Assembly (NCBI RefSeq): GCF_022627575.1
Contig: NZ_JADEYQ010000015.1
Coordinates: 1 to 64,000 of the forward strand
Reading direction: 5' to 3'
Length of the DNA: 64,000 nucleotides
Source of the DNA: Sphingobacterium rhinopitheci
GTDB taxonomy: Bacteria > Bacteroidota > Bacteroidia > Sphingobacteriales > Sphingobacteriaceae
The notes below the pieces were generated by a model, which searched no databases, had not been told where the DNA came from, and worked only from the letters and a program-made list of their open reading frames with translations. The translations under genes were made by a program, and so were the position numbers. Below are positions 35,427 to 44,266 of this stretch, one piece after another. The stretch's first letter is position 1. The number at the start of each line of letters is the position of its first letter.

Positions 35427-36054
35427 TTTAGTACGATTTATAGATGAGCCTATCGAAGGACATATCACTTCGATACAAGCTAATGATATAATAGGCGTAA
35501 CGGATGATACAGGATTTGAAATTCCGGTGTTGCGAACCAAAGTAACTTTAGTACATGGCAATATGCGTATGCCAGAGGATGATTTTGAGGAAAGTCCTGC
35601 ACAGGCGAATATGCCTTTTGTGGATAAAGGGATTTATATAGGTATCGCTGGTGAGCAGAAGGATGGCTTGGCTAAATTTTATCTGATCAATGAAACTTCT
35701 TATGAGTTACTGGTTAGTATAGCTGAGGTATCAGGAACAAAGACAACGGGTCTTTTTGCTAATGCTATTCCTAAGCACGATTATGCACAAGTTTATACGG
35801 CTAATTTTTCTGCTGTGGGTAAGTGGCCTACTTTTCAGATTCAAATCATTAGACATACGCGTCAGGCACAAATACAGACTCAGCCTATCAGCAAAGAATT
35901 TCGAGTTAAGCCTTTGGAATTGATAAATTCTAAAGAGCGTGTAGACATGTTGAACGAAAAGGTTTGGTTATATGAAATTGATAAGATTGAAGAAGATATC
36001 GGTTTAGATAAATTAAAATCTCATTTTATCTCTCACCGTCCAAAGGGGAGATAA
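35407..36054 (+). CDS. DUF2027-like protein without a Smr domain
   Basis: A 215-residue protein whose N-terminus (IKIGDLVRFIDEPIEGHITS, then TDDTGFEIPVL) matches the KOW-like start of Bacteroidota DUF2027 proteins. The body (about 75-160) is a beta-rich domain with YIGIAGEQKDGLAKFYLINE. Proteins of this family, as I know them, often end in a MutS2-type Smr nuclease domain (DLHI motif). Here the chain ends at SHFISHRPKGR and a terminator follows 24 bases later, so no Smr domain exists. It overlaps the aminotransferase gene by 20 bases. Role unknown; nucleic-acid or ribosome binding is a guess from family resemblance. Confidence 0.65.
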   Translation: MNIKIGDLVRFIDEPIEGHITSIQANDIIGVTDDTGFEIPVLRTKVTLVHGNMRMPEDDFEESPAQANMPFVDKGIYIGIAGEQKDGLAKFYLINETSYELLVSIAEVSGTKTTGLFANAIPKHDYAQVYTANFSAVGKWPTFQIQIIRHTRQAQIQTQPISKEFRVKPLELINSKERVDMLNEKVWLYEIDKIEEDIGLDKLKSHFISHRPKGR

Positions 36055-36077
36055 TTTTAATACCTTAATAAAATAGT

Positions 36078-36107
36078 AAGCATTGATGTTCTTCAATGCT
36101 TTTTTTT
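36078..36107 (+). terminator. Terminator after the aat operon
   Basis: AAGCATTGA (36078-36086) pairs with TCAATGCTT (36093-36101), followed by a run of T. Confidence 0.85.
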
Positions 36108-36716
36108 ATGCTATTTTATCTCTATAATCAATTTATGGCCGACTTTTAAAAGCCTTGAGTTGTAAATTCAATATTGGTATTTTAGTATACTATCTAGCGT
36201 ATGGCATCTTTATGTTTTATAAAATGATGCTCCTATAGTGTCTCTTTGTATAAAGTGACGGTCGACTTCTGTGCTTTTGTGTCCTTTAAGGGATTGCCTA
36301 TAGAGGTATACATTTACTACCTAAATCTTATTTAGGTAGGTTAAATATTTTGTTTTTGTTTTGACAAAACAGTAGAGTATCTTATAGTAACGAAATGTTG
36401 TTTCTACAGAAGCACAAATACATATTGTTAGCAGTAACTTTTAATCTGTGGATATTTTCAGCCCTATTAGTGATATAGCTAACGCTAACAGGATGAAAGC
36501 AATGTTGTTATCTATCAGTGTGACAAGAGATCATTGTAGGGGAAGTATTTGCAGGCTATTGCCATACGCTGTATTGCTACAGCTCATGGTGAGTATTTAG
36601 TACAACGTATTTAATATTATTTATTTCATCGGGCATTATTCATTAGTTTACTGCCGCGTGATTTGATTACAATAGATAATATGCATACTTAATTAGTAAT
36701 TATACCGCATTAGAAA
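36108..36716. other. Long interval without a credible gene
   Basis: About 600 bases between two convergent transcription units with no long frame. A short plus-strand frame at about 36392-36475 encodes a hydrophobic peptide (KYILLAVTFNLWIFSALLV) and stops. Other fragments are too short to identify. The sequence looks like decayed coding DNA rather than regulatory DNA, but no parent gene can be named. Confidence 0.4.
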
Positions 36717-38186
36717 TTACCAATATCCTAAGAATTTCCACCACAAACCGCCAATCAAACTCCAAATTATAAGGTTCACTATACTGACTATAAATCCTAC
36801 TTTCCACCATTCGCCTAAAGTTGTATAACCAGAGCCAAATATAATCGGGGCTGTCCCCGTCCCATAATGTGTTATTGACATCATAATGGATGATGAAAAG
36901 GCTAATATCAATGCCCATAATACTGGTGGTGCTTGTAAAGCCATTCCTGCGATAAAAAAAGCACTAAACATAGCCGTAATATGTGCTGTAGTACTGGCGA
37001 AGAAATAGTGTGAATACACATATATCAATAAAAGGATCAGAATGGAAGCACTCCATGCTAAACCAAGATTATTGATTCCTGATCCTACAGTTTGAGCCAA
37101 CCATGATACTAATCCCAATTTCCCCAAGAAGCTAGCCATCATGACCAAAGCTGAAAACCATGTGACTGTATCCCACGAACCTTTATTTCCTAATATATCA
37201 TCCCATGTAAGTACTCCCGTTAATAGCAATATACTCAAACCAATAAATGCTGCCACTGTAGGAGGGACACTAAATTCACTACCAAAAATCATGGCAGGAA
37301 TACCCGCCCAAAGTAATAGTAGTATAACAAATACAGCAATGGTAATTTTTTCTGGTAATGAAATAGAACCTAATTCTTTCAGCTTTCCTCTAGCAAACTG
37401 TGGCGCATCTGGTGTCTTTTTGATCGTTGGGGGGTAGATGAAATAAATAATCAATGGTATGATCATTAACGAAAATAAGGCCGGCAAAAAAGCCGCAACA
37501 GCCCACATTCCCCAAGTAAGTACAAATCTGGAGTCTTGGTATATAAAGTTGACAATGAGTGGATTAGGTGCTGTAGCTGTAATGAACATGGCAGAAGTAA
37601 TCGGATTTATATTGTAGTTAACCAAAGCTAAATATCGGCCAACTTTTGTTCTAGAATCATCAGTGGGTTTGGAGTTGAAACTATCCGAAATAGAACGCAT
37701 TATCGGGTGTATTATTCCCCCGCCACGTGCTGTATTACTAGGTGTCACTGGAGCTAAAATAACTTCAGCAACTCCTATAGCATAAGCAATACCTAATGTA
37801 TTCTTGCCTACCAATGAAATAAAAAAATAACCAATACGAGCTCCTAAACCTGTTTTTATTAAGCTAATAGAAATCATAATTGAAGCCCCAATTAGCCAGA
37901 TCAATTCATTGGAAAATCCACTCAAAGCATCTGCTAATGCCCCAGAAGCACTTTCTGGATTAGTGACTCTAGTAATAGCGACTGAAGCAATAGCAATAAT
38001 AGATATTCCGCCGATTGGTAGCGCGTTACTGATTATAGCAGCTATCGTTCCAACAAATAGGGCTAAAAGATGCCATGCATTTGTATTTACGCCCTCAGGC
38101 ACAGGTATAACAAACCAAATCAATAATGTGATGGCTAAGGAAATTAGTGCAGGAATTCGCTTAATTGGGGTTAATTTATACGACAT
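36717..38186 (-). CDS. DASS family sodium-coupled anion symporter
   Basis: A 489-residue polytopic membrane protein of the SLC13/CitT divalent anion:Na+ symporter family, with about 12 hydrophobic segments. The two substrate/sodium-site motifs are visible: APVTPSNTARGGGIIHPI in the first half (SNT) and FFASTTAHITAMFSAFF in the second (STT). ITHYGTGTAPIIFGSGY near the C-terminus is characteristic of the 2-oxoglutarate, malate and tartrate transporter branch. Substrates are likely di- or tricarboxylates. The gene is single, with no metabolic partner beside it. Confidence 0.9.
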   Translation of the reverse strand: MSYKLTPIKRIPALISLAITLLIWFVIPVPEGVNTNAWHLLALFVGTIAAIISNALPIGGISIIAIASVAITRVTNPESASGALADALSGFSNELIWLIGASIMISISLIKTGLGARIGYFFISLVGKNTLGIAYAIGVAEVILAPVTPSNTARGGGIIHPIMRSISDSFNSKPTDDSRTKVGRYLALVNYNINPITSAMFITATAPNPLIVNFIYQDSRFVLTWGMWAVAAFLPALFSLMIIPLIIYFIYPPTIKKTPDAPQFARGKLKELGSISLPEKITIAVFVILLLLWAGIPAMIFGSEFSVPPTVAAFIGLSILLLTGVLTWDDILGNKGSWDTVTWFSALVMMASFLGKLGLVSWLAQTVGSGINNLGLAWSASILILLLIYVYSHYFFASTTAHITAMFSAFFIAGMALQAPPVLWALILAFSSSIMMSITHYGTGTAPIIFGSGYTTLGEWWKVGFIVSIVNLIIWSLIGGLWWKFLGYW

Positions 38187-38508
38187 AATGTAAGTGATCT
38201 TATATGTGTTTTAAGTGCCTTTTTTATTAACATGTAGTTTATGTAATTGTTTTACAGTTTGTTAGCTAAGTGGTGATTATTTAACAGAAAAAATAACTAC
38301 TTACTGTATTTAACCTAGCAATTTCTAGGTAAAAAAAAGAAACCACATTATAAGTCAAGCTGCTAATAGAGATAGTACCAATAAAAAATGTTCTATATGA
38401 TGGATTATTTATCGAAGGATTACCTATAAATAAGCATATTTTGTAGTAGTCCGTATCCTTTCTCAAATAGTAACCCTTATCCAAAAAGTCTCCCAAAAGC
38501 TGATTTCC
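38187..38508. other. Intergenic interval, nothing recognised
   Basis: 322 AT-rich bases between two minus-strand genes. A minus-strand frame of about 71 codons (38281-38496) lacks homologous-looking motifs and is probably chance. No strong hairpin is evident. Confidence 0.45.
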
Positions 38509-39486
38509 TTATTTTATATTTAGAAATTCAAATGGCTCAGATTCTACAAATAGAGCAGATGTCTCACCGGCATATATTTCATCTTTCTCCAGCGCAAGCT
38601 TTCTTACCTTACCGTTAAAGTCTAAGTTTTTAAAATTTACCCATATCGCATTCGGGCTCAGCGCATCTTCGTAGTAATACGTTAAATTCTTTTGATCGGA
38701 TACTGTTCGCCATCTTGTGGTCGACAAATTGGGATACCCTTCGATAGAAATACCATACGGTACAGAACACTGTCTTATCACGCTGAATGCACTAGCAATA
38801 GCTATCCGTTTGTCATCAGTTTGTGGAACTGCTGTTATGTAAAAAGAAGCTCTTACAAAGCGGTCTGGCGCACGATTTGTGCCTGGCAAGAATATTTTAC
38901 CTGGTATATCTTTCCAGTATTCATTGATCGCTAATTGGCTTTCGTAGATTGGGTCATTAGTCATCACCGTATAGGAAGGGTGGTGGTGGATTGTTAATTT
39001 ACCATTTATATATTCAAAAATTGCATTATCGCCCATTGCGTCCGATATAGAAAGGTGGACATCTACAAATCTATCCGTATTGGGGATATTATCTGAAACG
39101 ATGGTAAATTTTTCCATTTTCAATTCATCTACAGCTTCAGCTACGGTAGCAAAATTATCTAAAACATATTGGGCCCAGTATGAAACTACTAAGTAGTTAT
39201 CTTCAGTATCAGGATAAACATCAGGATATTGTGTACTTGTCAACCACAAGAGATTTGCTACTAATCCTTTTTCATTCATGCCGTCAGATACTGCCATATC
39301 ATATGAACTGGTTGCTACGCTGCCATACTTCGAAGTCCATGATATTTCCCTTGTTTTATAAGAACTTGTTCTTTCCAGTCCTTTGGGGAATAACCAAAGG
39401 TTTGCAGGTATTTCCATGGTAAAATCCATGCTTCTAGCCGTTATAATAGTATTGTTAGGTCCCTTGTAAACTACTCTTGTACACAT
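38509..39486 (-). CDS. Choloylglycine hydrolase-like linear amide C-N hydrolase
   Basis: A 325-residue Ntn-hydrolase of the bile salt hydrolase/penicillin V acylase family. Translation starts MCTRVVYKG, so removal of Met1 exposes the nucleophile Cys2. ARSMDF supplies the conserved Arg and Asp, MTNDP the conserved Asn, and TRWRTVSDQKN the conserved Arg near the C-terminus. There is no signal peptide in front of the cysteine, so it appears cytoplasmic, unlike exported bile salt hydrolases of gut Bacteroidota. In a non-gut species the substrate could be an N-acyl amide such as an acyl-homoserine lactone or penicillin V-like compound; this is not shown by sequence. Confidence 0.87.
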   Translation of the reverse strand: MCTRVVYKGPNNTIITARSMDFTMEIPANLWLFPKGLERTSSYKTREISWTSKYGSVATSSYDMAVSDGMNEKGLVANLLWLTSTQYPDVYPDTEDNYLVVSYWAQYVLDNFATVAEAVDELKMEKFTIVSDNIPNTDRFVDVHLSISDAMGDNAIFEYINGKLTIHHHPSYTVMTNDPIYESQLAINEYWKDIPGKIFLPGTNRAPDRFVRASFYITAVPQTDDKRIAIASAFSVIRQCSVPYGISIEGYPNLSTTRWRTVSDQKNLTYYYEDALSPNAIWVNFKNLDFNGKVRKLALEKDEIYAGETSALFVESEPFEFLNIK

Positions 39487-39877
39487 AATAATAAATTTAA
39501 TTTTAGATTATAACTCATTATAATACAACAACACGGGAGAGTGTGTAAATGTTTTAATAGTATTGCTTATGAGATCTAATTGTAAATGTAGTACCAATCC
39601 TAATGGACTGTAAATTGCAAGCACAAATGGATACATAACTATTTTTTGTATGGAAATATCATAGTTTAGAAGTGTCATCACTTGCTCTTTTAGAGATTTA
39701 CTTTTGTAGTAAGTATAGCTTTTGATTGGGTAAGATGCTGTTTAGTATTTTAGGAATGAATAGCGTGTAACAAGAGGTCTTGAAAGTAGGTATACTTTGG
39801 ATGACTGCGATATATAACTATGGTCTACGCCATTATTATCGTCATGCACAGCATGAACTACGATGTAGTATGCTATA
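39487..39877. other. Intergenic interval, nothing recognised
   Basis: About 390 AT-rich bases between the hydrolase start and a terminator. No coding frame or conserved RNA is evident. It must hold the promoter of the hydrolase gene near 39490-39540, but no clear TAnnTTTG box was found. Confidence 0.45.
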
Positions 39878-39911
39878 AAAAAGGCTTTTGTATTTCTACA
39901 AAAGCCTTTTT
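39878..39911. terminator. Strong terminator after the M20 peptidase gene
   Basis: AAAAAGGCTTTTGTA (39878-39892) pairs perfectly with TACAAAAGCCTTTTT (39897-39911) around TTTC. It serves the minus-strand M20 gene and, by symmetry, could stop plus-strand transcripts too. Confidence 0.85.
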
Positions 39912-39929
39912 AATGGGGTATGAGTATTG

Positions 39930-41453
39930 TTACTTCATCAATAATTTGAAATAATGAATCATGCGCATATAATTGTCTATCGTTATAGATTCATTGTCAT
40001 TATGGATAAGACGTTGATCATATTGATTGATTTCTATCGGCATAAAACGGAATACATTGTCCGATACAATTTCATATTTATAAGCATCTGTTCCTCCTAT
40101 AGTCAGGTATGAAGAAATGATCGCATTTGGATATACCTCTGCTATTGTTTTTTGCACTTTCTGGAATGGCTCCCCATTGATATCTGATATCTTTGATGGT
40201 TCGCGTGAAGAGATTACTTTGTAATCGACATCATAGCCTTCACATACTTGTTTGACATGATTCATTACATCTTCAACGGTATTACCTTGCAGTATTCTGA
40301 AGTTTACCGTGATCTCTGTTGTTGCAGACAGCACATTGGGCGCATCGCTCGAGTGTGCCATAGTCAATGCTGTTGTGGTACGTATCAATGCATTGGAGGC
40401 AGCATCATTCTCTAAGCTCTTTATCAACAATCCTTTCAATAGCCATTGGTTGGAAATAGCCAATTGTGATTTGAAGTCCATGGACCCTCCTACATTTTTG
40501 AGGAAGTATTCAATAGGATCCGTTATCATAGCCGGCATTTGGTCTGTATTTAGTCGCTCTACGATCTCAGATGCAAGCACTAGAGAGCCTTTCTTTGGTG
40601 GCATAGAAGAGTGGCCACCTGTACCTTTTACAGTTATCTGCAACGTTAAGAATCCTTTTTCGGCAACTCCAACTAGTGCAATAGCTTTGTCTATACTTTT
40701 GATGACAGATCCTGGGCTTACTACGTATCCGCCTTCATCATATACAGCATCAAATTCGATATTTTTATTTTTGAAATATTCCGCTATTTTGAGTGCTCCT
40801 TGGCGGCCACTTACTTCCTCATCGTGACCGAAAGCGAAATATATATCTTGTTCGGGTTGGTAGCCTTCCTCTAGCAACTGATCAGCACCTTCTAAGATAG
40901 ATATCAACATTCCTTTCATGTCCAATGTACCACGACCATATATTCTTCCATGATCTACAGCACCACTGAATGGGGGATAGGTCCAGGCGTCTTGATATTC
41001 TGTCAGTGGCGTAGCTTTTTCGCTGATATTGAACACCGGTGTATATGCTGGAGGGTTTGCAAAGTCATAATTGTTGATAGGGACAACATCATAATGCGAT
41101 AAAAATAACAGTGGTTTTTTACTACTATTTTTACCTTTCCAGTGAAATACCAATCCATATTTGTTGACTGTTGCGGTATCTAATTTTTCAAAAATTAAAG
41201 GATATGATTGTTGCAAAAATGTGTGAAACTGCTCAAAGGGTTCGAAATTCGTTTCACCATATTCTACAGTACTCACTGTAGGGATTTGTATTGCTTCTGA
41301 GAGTCTTTTTACAGCTTTTTCATTTATCGGGAATTCAGCTGGATCTTTTGCTAAATTTTTGGTCGAAGCAAATGGATAGGTGAATGTTTTTATAATTAAG
41401 ACAACTAGTAAAATAATCACAAGAATGATTATTCCTAATAATACTTTTTTCAT
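39930..41453 (-). CDS. M20 family peptidase (carboxypeptidase S-like), membrane-anchored
   Basis: A 507-residue di-zinc peptidase. One N-terminal membrane segment (about residues 5-24) anchors it, with the catalytic part outside the cytoplasm. Zinc and catalytic motifs in order: LFLSHYDVVP (His and the following Asp), YGRGTLDMKG (bridging Asp), FAFGHDEEVSG (general base Glu pair), AVYDEGG and a C-terminal GTDAYKY with the last ligands. Length and the large insert before GRGTLD fit the CPS1/PM20D1 branch. Probably trims peptides or N-acyl amino acids. Confidence 0.88.
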   Translation of the reverse strand: MKKVLLGIIILVIILLVVLIIKTFTYPFASTKNLAKDPAEFPINEKAVKRLSEAIQIPTVSTVEYGETNFEPFEQFHTFLQQSYPLIFEKLDTATVNKYGLVFHWKGKNSSKKPLLFLSHYDVVPINNYDFANPPAYTPVFNISEKATPLTEYQDAWTYPPFSGAVDHGRIYGRGTLDMKGMLISILEGADQLLEEGYQPEQDIYFAFGHDEEVSGRQGALKIAEYFKNKNIEFDAVYDEGGYVVSPGSVIKSIDKAIALVGVAEKGFLTLQITVKGTGGHSSMPPKKGSLVLASEIVERLNTDQMPAMITDPIEYFLKNVGGSMDFKSQLAISNQWLLKGLLIKSLENDAASNALIRTTTALTMAHSSDAPNVLSATTEITVNFRILQGNTVEDVMNHVKQVCEGYDVDYKVISSREPSKISDINGEPFQKVQKTIAEVYPNAIISSYLTIGGTDAYKYEIVSDNVFRFMPIEINQYDQRLIHNDNESITIDNYMRMIHYFKLLMK

Positions 41454-41577
41454 ATATTAACTTTTTGTGTGTACAGTTTTTGGATTACTATCTCGTATAA
41501 TGATACATACTATACAATTGGACCTCCTTTATGTTTTGGTAATTCTTGTTTTTAGGTGTTTTTTTATATTATCAGCA

Positions 41578-42333
41578 TTAATCCTCATGAATTGGTTTCT
41601 TTGGTGGGCCGACATAAAAATTTGTTTGTAGTTTGTTACTTCTTGGGTAATTAAGGAATTCATTATTATATTGCTTTGTAGACTTGGTGAATTTAAAAAA
41701 TATACCTACCGCCATTTTTGGGAATATTTTTGCTAATAACATAGCTATTCTACGTGGAAAAGGATAGAAATTGCTTCCATAAAAGCTTTCTAATTGATAG
41801 CCTGATGGAAATCCTGTATTTAGGAATTTAATAATATCATTTTTTGTGTAGCCTCTTACATGTGCAGAATTATTTTTTATGCATGTTGGCTGTTTGCCTA
41901 TTAGCAGTAATAATCTATTGTGAAAGGATGCTAAATTAGGTACGCCAATAATAAATGTACCTCCCGGTTTCAATACACGAGTGATTTCGTGACATATCCA
42001 CCATATTTCCTTACAATGTTCAAGTATTTGATTGCATATTATAAGGTCTATACTATTGTCCTCAAAAGGAAGCACTCCTTTTTCGATATCTATACCATAT
42101 ACGGTAATACCATTATCTTTTAAGTTTTGCTGAAAACTAATAAATGCTTCGATCGCATATAATTGGGCCACAGGATGATGTTTTTGAACAATACTCAGAT
42201 CTGTTCCATATCCAGCTCCAATATCTAATACTTTAATTGGAGTTGTAATATCTTGACAGAATTTATCAATTATAGCACGTCCATAATTTAGGTCCTTGCT
42301 ATATTTTCTTTTCTGGTTCATAATGGTCATCAT
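41578..42333 (-). CDS. Class I SAM-dependent methyltransferase
   Basis: A 251-residue methyltransferase. Motif I VLDIGAGYGTDLSIV (about residues 34-48) binds S-adenosylmethionine, YAIEAF is motif II, IDLIICNQILEHC is the UbiE-like motif with the catalytic-pocket histidine, and VLKPGGTFIIGVPN is post-motif. Substrate unknown; the UbiE-like pattern is shared with enzymes acting on lipids, sugars and glycans. It stands alone between the tsf terminator and the M20 gene. Starts at 42333, 42330 or 42321 are all possible. Confidence 0.85.
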   Translation of the reverse strand: MMTIMNQKRKYSKDLNYGRAIIDKFCQDITTPIKVLDIGAGYGTDLSIVQKHHPVAQLYAIEAFISFQQNLKDNGITVYGIDIEKGVLPFEDNSIDLIICNQILEHCKEIWWICHEITRVLKPGGTFIIGVPNLASFHNRLLLLIGKQPTCIKNNSAHVRGYTKNDIIKFLNTGFPSGYQLESFYGSNFYPFPRRIAMLLAKIFPKMAVGIFFKFTKSTKQYNNEFLNYPRSNKLQTNFYVGPPKKPIHED

Positions 42334-42392
42334 AATTACTAGGTTAATTCAATATAGTATTTAATTAAATATAATGAATCCTGTGTAAATAA

Positions 42393-42426
42393 AAAGCCCC
42401 ACTTATTTAATAATAAGTGGGGCTTT
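42393..42426 (-). terminator. Terminator of the rplM-tsf operon
   Basis: AAAGCCCCACTTATT (42393-42407) pairs perfectly with AATAAGTGGGGCTTT (42412-42426), just after the tsf stop. A- and T-rich flanks. Confidence 0.87.
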
Positions 42427-42446
42427 GTTATAACTTTCTTTCGAAA

Positions 42447-43283
42447 TTATGCACCTAATTGTACGCGTTTGAAAGCTTTTACAGTTAATCCTTTAGATAC
42501 TGAATCTAAGAATTGAGCGATACTTTTAGAAGAATCTTTAACGAATTCTTGGTTCAATAAAGTAGTTTCTTTAAAGAATTTGTTCAATTTACCTTGAGCA
42601 ATTTTCTCTGCCATTTCAGCAGGTTTACCTTCAGCAATGATTTGTTCTTTAGCGATAGCGATTTCACGCTCTACCGTATTTGCATCAACGCCGTCTTTAT
42701 CGATAGCGATAGGGTTCATTGCAGCGATTTGCATAGCTACATCTTTACCCGCTTCGTCAGCACCTTCAACAGCAGCAGAAAGACCTACTAATACACCTAA
42801 ACGGTAGTTACCGTGGATGTAAGCAACAACTTTCTCGCCAGTAACGATTTCGAATTTCGAAATATCGATTTTCTCACCGATAACACCAGTTTGCTCGATT
42901 AATAATTCTGAAATTACTTTACCGTCTAATGTTAATGCTTTTAATTCTTCTACTGTAGCAGGCGTGTTCGCTAAAGCTACCTCTGCGATTTTCTCCGCTA
43001 AAGCGATGAAATCAGAGTTTTTAGCTACGAAGTCAGTTTCACAGTTAACTTCTACTACGATACCAGTTTTGCCATCTGCTGTAGATTTAGCGATAACAAC
43101 ACCTTCGTTAGAGTCACGGTCTTGACGGCTAGCTGCTACTTTAGCACCTTTTTTACGTAGGTAATCAACAGCAGCTTCGAAGTCACCATTAGCTTCTACT
43201 AACGCTTTTTTACAATCCATCATACCTGCGCCTGTTTGTTGACGCAATTTGTTTACATCTGATGCAGAAATTTGTACTGACAT
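42447..43283 (-). CDS. tsf: Elongation factor Ts
   Basis: A 278-residue nucleotide-exchange factor for EF-Tu. The UBA-like start VNKLRQQTGAGMMDCKKALV and YLRKKGAKVAASRQDRDSNE are diagnostic. The core contains VVEVNCETDFVAKN (with the TDFV contact to EF-Tu). Length is typical. It is the last gene of the operon rplM-rpsI-rpsB-tsf and is separated from rpsB by 158 bases that contain a hairpin with a T tail. Confidence 0.97.
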   Translation of the reverse strand: MSVQISASDVNKLRQQTGAGMMDCKKALVEANGDFEAAVDYLRKKGAKVAASRQDRDSNEGVVIAKSTADGKTGIVVEVNCETDFVAKNSDFIALAEKIAEVALANTPATVEELKALTLDGKVISELLIEQTGVIGEKIDISKFEIVTGEKVVAYIHGNYRLGVLVGLSAAVEGADEAGKDVAMQIAAMNPIAIDKDGVDANTVEREIAIAKEQIIAEGKPAEMAEKIAQGKLNKFFKETTLLNQEFVKDSSKSIAQFLDSVSKGLTVKAFKRVQLGA

Positions 43284-43358
43284 GATATTTTCTTTTTAAA
43301 TAAAATTACAATTGATGTATTTAACAGCTTGTAAATCACTGTTAAAAGTTGATTAACA

Positions 43359-43425
43359 AAAAAACCGGAAAGACAGGGCAGGTAAAGGAAGATTAAGCTT
43401 CCAGAAACCAACACTTGTCTATCCG
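43359..43425 (-). terminator. Partial terminator or attenuator between rpsB and tsf
   Basis: Reading the minus strand after rpsB, AAGCCGGATAGACAAG can pair with CTGTCTTTCCGGTT (a few mismatches) around a loop that holds a smaller GGAAG/CTTCC hairpin (43387-43402), and a run of seven T follows. It would reduce but not abolish tsf transcription from upstream. Confidence 0.65.
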
Positions 43426-43441
43426 GCTTTATATAGAATTA

Positions 43442-44248
43442 TTATTCTACGTCTTTCGCTTTACGAGTGCGTTTTCCTGGAGTCGCTTCACCAGCTTCAC
43501 CATTGTCAACTGCAGCTTTAGCAGCAGCAGCTTCTTTTTCCGCATCATCTTCTTTATCGCGTTTACGCTCTTCTAAACCTTCTACGATCGCTTGACCAAT
43601 GATACCTGCGATTAAGCTAATAGATTTAGTAGCGTCATCATTTGCTGGAATTGGGAAATCGATGTTTGTAGGATCAGAGTTCGTATCTACCATTGCAAAA
43701 GTAGGGATGTTCAATTTGATAGCTTCTGCTACAGCGATGTGTTCTTTTTTCACATCGATGATGAATAAAGCTGCAGGCAAACGGTTTAAGTCAGCGATAC
43801 CTCCTAAAAGGTTATCTAACTTAATACGCTCACGTTGAATCATCAACTTCTCTTTTTTAGACAATACATCAAATGTACCATCTTTTTGCATTTTGTCAAT
43901 AGTAGTCATTTTTTTGATAGACTTACGAACTGTTGCGAAGTTAGTAAGCATACCACCTAACCAACGCTCTGTAACATAAGGCATGTTAACAGCCTTAGCT
44001 TGTTGCGCGATGATTTCTTTTGCTTGTTTTTTCGTTGCTACGAATAAAACTTTGCGACCTGATTTTACGATTTGTTTGATAGCTGAAGCAGCTTCTTCTA
44101 ATTTCGTAAGTGTTTTGTTCAAGTCAATGATGTGGATACCGTTGCGTTCCATGAAAATGTACTTAGACATTTTCGGATCCCATTTACGTGTAAGGTGACC
44201 AAAGTGCACACCTGCATCCAATAAATCTTGATAAGTAGTTCTTGCCAT
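43442..44248 (-). CDS. rpsB: 30S ribosomal protein S2
   Basis: A 268-residue uS2 protein. TYQDLLDAGVHFGHLTRKWD at the start, NGIHIIDLNKTL, FVATKKQAKEII and VTERWLGGMLTNFATV are diagnostic. The C-terminal tail is extended with an Ala/Lys/Glu-rich segment and ends in RTRKAKDVE. The gene follows rpsI by 18 bases and carries an unusually good Shine-Dalgarno site. Confidence 0.98.
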   Translation of the reverse strand: MARTTYQDLLDAGVHFGHLTRKWDPKMSKYIFMERNGIHIIDLNKTLTKLEEAASAIKQIVKSGRKVLFVATKKQAKEIIAQQAKAVNMPYVTERWLGGMLTNFATVRKSIKKMTTIDKMQKDGTFDVLSKKEKLMIQRERIKLDNLLGGIADLNRLPAALFIIDVKKEHIAVAEAIKLNIPTFAMVDTNSDPTNIDFPIPANDDATKSISLIAGIIGQAIVEGLEERKRDKEDDAEKEAAAAKAAVDNGEAGEATPGKRTRKAKDVE

Positions 44249-44256
44249 TTTTTGAT

Positions 44257-44262
44257 CCTCCT
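44257..44262 (-). promoter_or_regulatory. Shine-Dalgarno site of rpsB
   Basis: AGGAGG on the minus strand, 8 bases before the rpsB ATG. Such perfect sites are rare in Bacteroidota, where ribosomes largely do not use them. Confidence 0.8.
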
Positions 44263-44266
44263 GTGA

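Noticed and set aside
36535-36600. RCC1-repeat-like translation (VFAGYCHTLY) in the gene-free interval
   Set aside because: Only about ten residues match, stops and a frame change are needed, and no second repeat is visible.
38281-38496. 71-codon minus-strand open frame between the DASS and amidohydrolase genes
   Set aside because: No motif, no promoter or start signal, atypical residue pattern; chance frame in AT-rich DNA.
40309-40827. Long open frame antisense to the M20 peptidase gene
   Set aside because: It mirrors the codons of a gene with clear M20 motifs and has no family resemblance of its own.
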